Source: Cephalotus follicularis
Taxonomy: Eukaryota > Streptophyta > Magnoliopsida > Oxalidales > Cephalotaceae
Direction of reading: 5' to 3'
NCBI GenBank assembly: GCA_001972305.1
Contig: BDDD01000024.1
Span: 35,114-99,113 of the forward strand
DNA: 64,000 nt
Each line of letters begins with the position of its first letter. The first letter of the stretch is position 1. The notes below the pieces were generated by a model. It ran no database searches and was not told the origin of the DNA. It saw only the letters and a list, made by a program, of their open reading frames with translations. This document shows, piece by piece, positions 56,991 to 64,000 of this stretch. Both the position numbers and the translations under genes were made by a program.

Positions 56991-57109
56991 CCTGATGTGA
57001 TCCAGTAACACAGGCTGAACTCGCATGTCGGCCACAAAGATCCCCGATGACTGATTAAACGGAGACCACTCTTGGAAGTCCTCTAACATCTTCCACTGAG
57101 ATATCATGT

Positions 57110-57892
57110 GTTAGGAACCATAGCCTTACGGCTTAACGCATCAACAACCACGTTCGCTTTCCCGGGATGGTACTGAATACTGCAGTCATAATCATTAAAG
57201 AACTCAACTCATCGCCGTTGTCTCATGTTTAGTGTATCCTGACAGAAAAGATACCTCAAGCTCTTGTGGTCAGTGAAAATCTCAATATGTGCCCCATATA
57301 AGTAATGTCTCAATTTCTGGAGAGCAAAGATAATCACGGCCAATTCAAGATCATGCATCAGGTAGTTCTCCTCGTATGGCTTTAGCTTCCGTGAAGCGTC
57401 AGCGATCACTCTGCCTCGTTGCATCAACACGCAACCCAACCCCTTGCCCGAAGCATCACTATAGACTGCGAAGCCCTCGTTACCCTCAGGTAACGCCAAA
57501 ACAGGAGCGGAAACCAACCGATCCTTCAGATCATGAAAACTGGCTTCACATTCATCATCCCAGATAAACAAAGTCTTCTTTTGAGTAAGTTTCGTCAACG
57601 GTGTGGCTATTCTCCAGAAGTTCCGAATGAACCTCCGATAATAGCCTGCCAAACCAAGAAAACTGCGCACCTCAGTTACATTCCTTGGTTGCAGCCAATC
57701 TTGTACTACTTCGGTCTTCGACGGATCCACTGCCAAACCCTCTCCAGATACAATGTGACCAAGAAAAATCACATGATCGAGCCAAAACTCGCACTTGCCA
57801 AACTTGGCATACAACCGATGCTCTCTAAGAATCTGCAAAACTAATCTCAGATGATAGGCGTGTTCCTCTTCACTCCTTGAGTACACTAGTAT
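57110..57892 (-). pseudogene. Element H end of RT and RNase H
   Basis: [34 protein letters not shown] is the end of RT, followed by FLGHIVS, the connection region ([15 protein letters not shown]), and RNase H ([57 protein letters not shown]). The frame is closed at 57209 by TGA in place of a Trp codon and continues [29 protein letters not shown] to about 57110. It is offset by one base from the upstream frame. A further frameshift lies between this part and integrase. Confidence 0.92.
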
Positions 57893-59010
57893 GTCTCAAT
57901 AAACACCACTACAAACTGATCCAAGTACGGTCGAAACACATCATTCATCAGTGACATAAATGCTGCCGATGCGTTAGTGACACCAAACGGCATTACCAAA
58001 AACTCATAATGACCATACCTAGTCCGGAAGGCAGTCTTCTCTATATCTCCTTCCTTTACTCTCAGCTGGTGATAGCCCGACTTCAGGTCGAGTTTGGAGA
58101 ACACCCTTGACCCCTGTAACTGGTCAAACAAATCTTCAATATGTGGAAGAGGATACTTATTCTTGATAGTAGCCTTATTCAACATTCTGTAGTCGATGCA
58201 AAGCCTCATCGACCAATCTTTCTTCTTCACAAATAACACTGGCGCGCCCAATGGGGAAACACTGGGCCTTACAAAACCCTTATCAATCAGGTCTTGCAGC
58301 TGTAACTTCAACTTTCTCAACTCTGCAGGAGCCATTCGGTAAGGCGCCTTTGATATAGGAGCTGTACCTGGTACTAGGTCAATCAAAAACTCCATGTTCC
58401 TCCTCGACGGCAAAGACACCAAGTCTGTGGGAAACACATCTGGAAATTCATTCACAACCGGAACTTCCTCCAGACTCTTACCCTTCTCTTTCCTTCTGTC
58501 AACCACGTGCGCCAGAAACCCTTCACATCCTTTCTCTAGGTACCTCGATGCCCGAATGAAAGATATAATCGGCGTCGAGAACCCTTTGTTTTGCTTGAAC
58601 TGTACAGTAGTTCCATCTGGTAAGCAAATATCCAAAGTCTTGTTATAACAGTCCATGCATGCACGGTAAGTTGATAACCAGTCCATACCCAAGATGACAT
58701 CAAAATCATGTATGGGCAACAAAATCAAATCTGCATACACCGTAGCACATGCCATAGAAATCTCACAATCTCTATACACCGAATCTGTACACATGGAACC
58801 CCCAGTGGGTGTACTCATATCAAGAACATAAGGCATGCAATCAGGAAACACATCTAAACATGATGCAAAACGGGAAGCAATAAAAGAATGCGATGCTCCT
58901 GAGTCCATCAACACTCTAGCAGAAAAGTCATAAACATATATAGTACCTCCCACAACAGAAGTAGACTCTGGAACCTCTGTCTGAGTGAGAATGAAAACTC
59001 TACCTTTCAC
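57886..59010 (-). pseudogene. Element H protease and RT palm/fingers
   Basis: A 374-codon open stretch starts [16 protein letters not shown]. Protease is marked by [12 protein letters not shown] (site DSG) and by [12 protein letters not shown] follows: [77 protein letters not shown], and [13 protein letters not shown]. The FIDD active site is destroyed by loss of one base near 57895: the sequence reads ATTGAGACATA where ATTGATGACATA is expected in the family. The frame therefore ends at 57886. Confidence 0.93.
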
Positions 59011-59036
59011 GATACCCTTGCCGGTATCTCTCCACT

Positions 59037-59931
59037 ATGACGGTCCAGGTGCCGAACCGCTACCACTCGCTGGCCCAGTAGGTGTTGTCATATGACCCCT
59101 CGGGCAATCACTCGCCATGTGGTCAGACTCCCCACATCTTATACACAGCCCTTTCTTCAACCAACAGTCCTTCTGAATGTGACCCATACGACTGCAGGCA
59201 GAACAAGCTCCGGGCCTCGTGTTACTCCCTTGACTGGCAAACTGGTTGGATCTATTCCTCGGTGACTTTGTTGGAGAACCGCTGCCTTGCCACTTTGATG
59301 AAGCTGGCCTAGACTGAGTAGATGTCTGTTTGCTCTATTGTGCTCGGGCCCTCTCAGCCCAGTCTTCATTCAGTACACTCTCTATCAGTCTCGCCTTCTG
59401 GGTGACTTCCATAAAAGTACCCAGCTCCATAACTCTGATCCGAGACCGAAGATCCGGTCGTAAACCCCTTAGAAATCTCTGAATCTTCTTCTCGTCGTCG
59501 GCCACCAGATAGGTTGAATGTTTGGCGAGCTCTACAAATCGGGCCTGATACTCGGCCACAGTCATGTCACCCTGTCGTAGCTCTAAGAGTTCCGTCTCCC
59601 TCCTTTCCCGCTCTATCGGGGGTACATAAGTCACCGGAAACTCCTCCTGAAACCCTTCCCAAGTACTAGCAACTCCAGTAGCCTCCCATTTGGCTTTGAC
59701 CATCTCCCACCAGTGAGTGGCCTCACCCCACAATCGGCACACAACAAATCTCAGGTTCTGTCTATCAGTGCACTCCATAACCTCGAAGATCTTCTCTAGA
59801 TCCTGTAACCACCTTTCAGCCATAGTAGCATCAAGCTCTTCTTTGAAACTGGGAGGATTCTGTCTCATGAACCTCTCAAGGTTCTTTCCAAACCGATTAC
59901 CATCATCATGTATACCTTGAGCAGGAGCCAT
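59037..59931 (-). pseudogene. Element H gag with two zinc knuckles
   Basis: ATG at 59931 begins MAPAQGIHDDGNRFGKNLERF. The Retrotrans_gag region covers W.ekIF..mecTd...vRF...L.G.A..WW, then F..ef...Y.P...RE.. and FLRGLRPD. TAG at 59337-59335 interrupts it, but the same frame continues to two perfect CX2CX4HX4C knuckles (CSACSRMGHIQKDC and CIRCGESDHMASDC near 59205-59100). It reaches TAG at 59037-59035, after which protease follows in the same frame. Gag packages the RNA in the particle. Confidence 0.9.
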
Positions 59932-60283
59932 CTGCTGAGGCTGAGCTTAAGCATATAATCTCCGTATCTCTTCCATATGTGCTGCATTAGCAGCCACCTA
60001 TTACTGGTTAGCAGTTATCTGCTGCTGGATGTAGTCAGCGATGCGGTCCATCGGATCTCTCACATTGGGTGCCGCCTCCTGAACATTATTCATTGGGTCT
60101 CCCCCAAGATTCACCTCCTCGGGAACATCCTCATTAACAACTCTACGCCTTCCGCGTCTCCTTCGGTCCATTGGTTCCTACAAGAAGGATGACGGTTAGT
60201 CACGACTTTAGGAAAACAATTAATTAATTTCCGAGGAAAATTTCCCAGCTAAGCATATTTGGAATATGCTCTGATACCACTGC
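59932..60283 (-). other. Element H leader and primer-binding site
   Basis: The primer-binding site TGGTATCAGAGC (minus strand) is at 60268-60279, four bases inside the 5' LTR. The short leader between it and gag contains an in-frame upstream stretch that starts near 60172 (ATGGACCGAAGGAGACGCGG...) and is stopped before 59931. It probably represents the original gag N-terminus, lost to stops. Confidence 0.7.
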
Positions 60284-61234
60284 TGTCACACCTCGTTCCC
60301 GATATCAAAGCATTAAAGCGGTAAAGGCAATCAACATAATGTTATCCAGCTTATATAAAATACCATAAAATTGAAAACTAGGATTCCATTAACATTTGCG
60401 GAAGCACTTAACAATAAGCTGAATAAACAAACCGAATCATGTGTCCCATACCACATGATTCCAACATTAACATAATTGAGCCATCATCGATCGCCCATAA
60501 ACGGGGCGTGATCAAAAGTCGATCAACACCATTAATACATTAATCCAAAATAATACGGGTCTCAATACATTGTTAAAACATTTATTTAAACAATAAAACT
60601 CCATCTCCCCACAGTTCGCCGCGTACGGTCGACATCCACATCACTGCATCAATCTGCAATAGTAGGGGGTTAGCCCTTGTCCTCACTCGGCTAAAACATA
60701 AATGTAATTCAAGGTCAGTGATAATGAATGTCATGAAATGAATGCACTCGTGATGCAATATATAATATATCACCACACGTACATATACATATGTATATAC
60801 ATATATGCCAATAGGTGCAACCATGCCAAGTGGCTACAACCATCAAATCATGGGCGTCCCTAGCCATCTCCTGGCACCTAGGAGAACATCCCCGCCACCA
60901 GCCATCAGTGACACTCCGTCACCCCAGCCAGTACGGCATCAATCACAATCAACAAATAAATTCATTTCAAATCGTTTCCAAGTAGTTTATAAAGTACTGG
61001 AAATAATACATTTATATCAAAATGTATTGTATCTTTGAAACCATGTTTCAATCCGTTGAAAACATACATTTATCAAAATATATATTTTCATATCAAATAA
61101 TGATTTGTATAAAATCATGTACATATTTCTAAAATGAATAAAAACACTTTAGAATCATCCATATTCCAATCATCAATTCATTTTATATCAAAATGCAATG
61201 CAAAGATATGCTCAAACTGCGGGTCAGTCCCTAA

Positions 61235-61530
61235 CCAGTTAGCTGTCTTCTCTTGGCAGTCGGCTGTTTTACTTTGACAGCTGGATGTCACAGCTCTGGC
61301 AGTCGACTGCCTCCTTTAACAGTCGGTTGTCTCCTTTTGACAGTCGGCTGCTCTCCTCATCCAGTCGGCTGCCCTCTCTTGGCAGTCGACTACTCAACCT
61401 TCTGCAGCTATGTTCTATTTAACGTATGAACAGTCGACTGGTTCTTACGTCCAGTCGGCTGTGTCCTATTGAGTAGCCGGCTGTTCGCACTGAACAACCG
61501 GCTGTTCTAGCCCGCCTTGGCAGTCGACTG
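61235..61530. repeat. CAGTCGACTG/CAGCCGGCTG palindrome cluster (H 5' LTR, distal)
   Basis: About 14 motifs occur in the same order as 54370-54712, with individual C/T and A/G differences between the two LTRs and one unit fewer. Confidence 0.82.
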
Positions 61531-62069
61531 GATTTACATCAGTAGGTAAAAATAGCAGAAAAATGCATGTCCTTCACACTTCAATCCAACCAAACACGAG
61601 CATTCAACACCAACAACATACTTTTATGCCCATAATACAGTCTATATTATGCATTTCGTCCGTTAACTTCCATTATAACGGAACTTAAATAACAATTATG
61701 AAATCTACCCCTACCTTAGAATTCTAAGTTAGGAATTGCAATCCACCTCTTTAAGTTCCAATCCGAGTTTCCAAGTCTCTGAATCCGTCCAGCAACTCCA
61801 ACAGATTCGGTTCTCGCCACTGGTCCCAGCTTCCAAAACCACAGCTCAACACAAGGCTCTTTGGATCCACAACACATAAACTTCATCCTCTTCCTCTCCA
61901 CACTTTGATTCTCTCTTCTCCTCTCTACGAAAATGGTGAAGATTGGAGGAAGAAAACGCGTCTTTTATGGAGGATAACACGTCTCTCTCTCTCTCTCTCT
62001 CTCCGACACCCACATAAAAACACACCCATTTCTGCCAACAGTCTGGCGCACACGTTATGCTGCCAGACC

Positions 62070-62215
62070 TGTCGACAGTCGACTGCCTAGACTTGGCAGT
62101 CGGTTGTCTCTGCCGACACACCTCCAGCCGGCTGCTTTCCCTCAGCAGTCTGCTGGTTTCACACAAGGGAGGTCGAGTCGACTGTCCCTCATGGGCAGTC
62201 GGCTGCCCGCCCTGC
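62070..62215. repeat. CAGTCGACTG palindrome cluster (H 5' LTR, U3 side)
   Basis: It includes an exact CAGTCGACTG at 62076-62085, and CAGTCGGTTG, CCAGCCGGCTG, GAGTCGACTG and CAGTCGGCTG. Confidence 0.82.
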
Positions 62216-62351
62216 ATCAGCACTTCCACACTTCAAATTTTGCCCAAGTTTAACATTACAAAAAGGGAAAAGTCATAATTCTCATTAATTCAAAGCGTAA
62301 ATTACATTGTAAATGCAACATTACACCTTAACGAAAATCTCGGGCGTTACA

Positions 62352-62940
62352 GGTACACGATGGTCGGGCGTAAGCGTTAGTGTGTTTGTGGAAACGGGAG
62401 TGCACGTGCGAGTTTGCGTGGATGCGGGTGTTGGGGTTCTATGGTGCTTGCTTCGTTGCACGCATGAGGCTTATGCGAGCGGGCACTAATGTTGGTGCTA
62501 TTGCACAGGCATGCACGTTGGTCCGTCCTTAGTAGGCAACCACCAAGGGGTGAGGAACTTTGCTCCAGCACTCCCGGGGGCACTGATATCATGTCCCAAG
62601 CCCAAAGGGAGAGATTGAGTATCGACCATCTGATCCAATCTGTGTCTCTTGACCCTATAGTAGGCAGACTAAAATACAGAAAAAACAAAAACTTTAAACA
62701 TGAACTGTGCAGAAATCCATTCAATTAACTAAAACTGAATTGACATTCATGCTAAATACAAAGGCCAATGCGCATCAGTCATAACATCTGCTTAACTCGA
62801 ATCCAATACAAATACAAGCATACTAAATATTGAAAGCAATACGAATACAAATCCAAATATGTGAATTCAACTCTCAATACATATCAAGTATTGAAATGAA
62901 AGCAATAACAGAATGCATCTCCAACCATAAGTAGCTCCAG
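62352..62940 (+). repeat. Tandem ~0.8-kb repeat, unit 2, right part
   Basis: After the second GGTAC the unit resumes (ACACGATGGTCGGGCG..., GCACGCATGAGGCTTATGCG, CAAGGGGTGAGGAACTTTGC, GACCCTATAGTAGGCAGACTA, CATCTCCAACCATAA). It corresponds to about 50890-51070 plus 52851-53260 of unit 1. The frames here are GC-driven. Confidence 0.7.
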
Positions 62941-64000
62941 CTTAACCAATCACTAACCGCTACTCCCAGCTCCCCGACCAGATAAAAATCAATGCTACAC
63001 CCATTCTTAAGAATGGGTCAGCCATACGGCCCAATTGGTAGATCCACTTGCATAATGGAGTGAACAAATATTGTAATAATATGTATTTCCTGTCATATGC
63101 TTGAATGTGAATAGTGGTCAACAATTCATATACAACCGTCTCATACTGGTGTATACGACATGGGATCTAATCACTAAATCATATCCATATATCTATCAGA
63201 AAATCTAATCCAATGTGTGCGAACACACTCAAATAAATCTATAGAGCTTAATGACCTTCAATACAACTATAAAAGGATCTATTCGTCCATGGATCTGCTC
63301 ATGAAAATGCGATCCAGATGACCTAATTGTCTATGGATCTACCCATAAAAAAGCGATTAGGCCTCCGAGTGTTATATGGATCTACCCATAGAAACACAAC
63401 TAGGTCTAACTATCTATGTATCGGCCCATAAAACGTAGTTAGAGATAGAAGTCAACCAGCGCAAGAAAAGCCAATTAAGGCAAGTAACTAACTAGTGAAA
63501 GGGACCTGTCGAACAAGGTTCGACGCCTAACATACTTGAACTAGAAGTTATAAAACAATGTGCCAGTAAAGGCAGGTAACTAACTATTCAAAGGTATCAG
63601 TTGAATGAGGTTCAATGCCTAACATGCCTAAACTAGTAGCTACAAAGTCACTCTAATAGGTTCAAACAAGCAATCCAATGTCATAAGTAGCCCAAATTCA
63701 GTTCAATAATAATCTACATAGTAAACATTTAGTGTTTAGAAAGATCAACCCTGTGACACCTCAAAGCTGTAGGGCGTCCGTGATGTCACCCAAATTCGTT
63801 CAATCACTTAGTCCATAAGTTGGGTACTAGTTAAAGCTTACTCCATGCGACAAAAAATCATAAATACTTAAAATTTTCATGCATATGTGCATGCACCTAT
63901 TCAAACATGCTTGAACATCAATACCGTACAATATAGTTCATCATCAGTATATGCCATGTGTGAATATAAATCCGTATAAGTCCTTATATACATAAATCAT
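62941..64000. other. Flanking repeat-like sequence with two degenerate tandem repeats
   Basis: No gene is seen. A repeat of about 43 bases (TATGGATCTACCCATA with AAA...CGATTAGG) occurs three to four times at 63287-63440, and a 92-bp unit starting GGCA(A/G)GTAACTAACTA occurs twice at 63479-63662. TGTGACACCTC at 63754 may begin another minus-strand LTR that runs out of the window; this cannot be tested here. Confidence 0.45.

Larger units (their letters stand above)
53438..62351 (-). mobile_element. Complete chromodomain Ty3/Gypsy element H, target duplication GGTAC
   Basis: Two LTRs (53438-55541 and 60284-62351) enclose gag, protease, RT, RNase H, integrase and a chromodomain, all on the minus strand. 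The flanks are GGTAC at 53433-53437 and 62352-62356. LTRs read TGTAACGCCCGGG...CGGGGTGTGACA on the minus strand. Primer site and polypurine tract are in place. The domain order RT, RNase H, integrase, chromodomain identifies a plant chromovirus; long LTRs of about 2.1 kb suggest the Tekay/Del lineage. The element is structurally whole but coding-dead. Confidence 0.93.
60284..62351 (-). repeat. Element H 5' LTR
   Basis: 2068 bases. It has the hairpin at 60670-60694 and palindrome clusters at about 61235-61530 and 62070-62215. It lacks a segment of about 15 bases containing one CAGTCGGCTG unit that the 3' LTR has near 54675. Differences from the 3' LTR are scattered transitions and small indels. 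Confidence 0.93.

Noticed and set aside
1783..60279. TGGTATCAGAGC blocks as tRNA gene remnants.
   Set aside because: Each sits directly inside an LTR end and is only 12-14 bases long; they are primer-binding sites.
63754..64000. TGTGACACCTC as the edge of another minus-strand LTR.
   Set aside because: The block runs out of the window and no second end or duplication can be tested.

Overview
The window is nuclear DNA of a flowering plant. Three observations support this: a plant-only SMALL ACIDIC PROTEIN 1 gene, an LRR receptor-kinase relic with GT-AG introns, and LTR retrotransposons of plant-specific lineages primed by initiator tRNA-Met. I cannot name the species. The only clear host gene island lies at about 11.3-18.4 kb. 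Almost everything else is LTR retrotransposon, mostly solo LTRs or decayed, nested copies.

Layout. 1-1796: a foldback element and the leader side of a minus-strand retroelement. 1797-10.5 kb: an LTR ('F'), a solo LTR ('E', target duplication AACCT), an array of about 47-bp repeats, and a solo LTR ('G', CTTAC) that splits that array. 11.3-18.1 kb: SMAP1-like gene (+), LRR receptor-kinase pseudogene (-), a two-exon gene for a 314-residue membrane protein (-), and the last three exons of a PDI-like gene (-). 18.4-47.97 kb: a nested stack. LTR 'K' (TTTGG repeated at both outer edges) is split by a Sirevirus-like Copia 'B' that keeps gag but no pol. B's 5' LTR is split by Copia 'A', which has three LTRs and two internal regions. 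A's third LTR is split by a solo LTR 'L' (AGAAC). Downstream of B is a collapsed chromovirus with two unlike LTRs ('C' and 'D'). 48-50.6 kb: unassigned sequence. 50.65-64 kb: two tandem copies of a repeat of about 0.8 kb. One copy was hit by a solo LTR ('J', CTTCC) and the other by a complete chromodomain Gypsy element ('H', 53438-62351, GGTAC).

No retrotransposon here looks autonomous. H has a one-base deletion inside its reverse-transcriptase FIDD motif and Asn in place of the first integrase Asp. Copia A pol is one continuous reading frame with eight internal stops. Copia B has lost pol. The C/D element has lost everything between the start of gag and integrase.

The most striking signal lies in the elements' non-coding DNA. 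Clusters of a 10-bp palindrome with a GTCGAC core recur in unrelated elements: Gypsy LTRs C, D, E, G and L, the Copia B LTRs, and the leader (not the LTR) of Copia A. Most carry GCGTCGACGC. Element H keeps the same two-cluster LTR layout but uses CAGTCGACTG/CAGCCGGCTG in both clusters. This looks like a palindrome type that is consistent within an element and can differ between relatives. Palindrome-rich LTR cis-regions are known for Sireviruses, but sharing between superfamilies and a coordinated switch are not something I know to be described.
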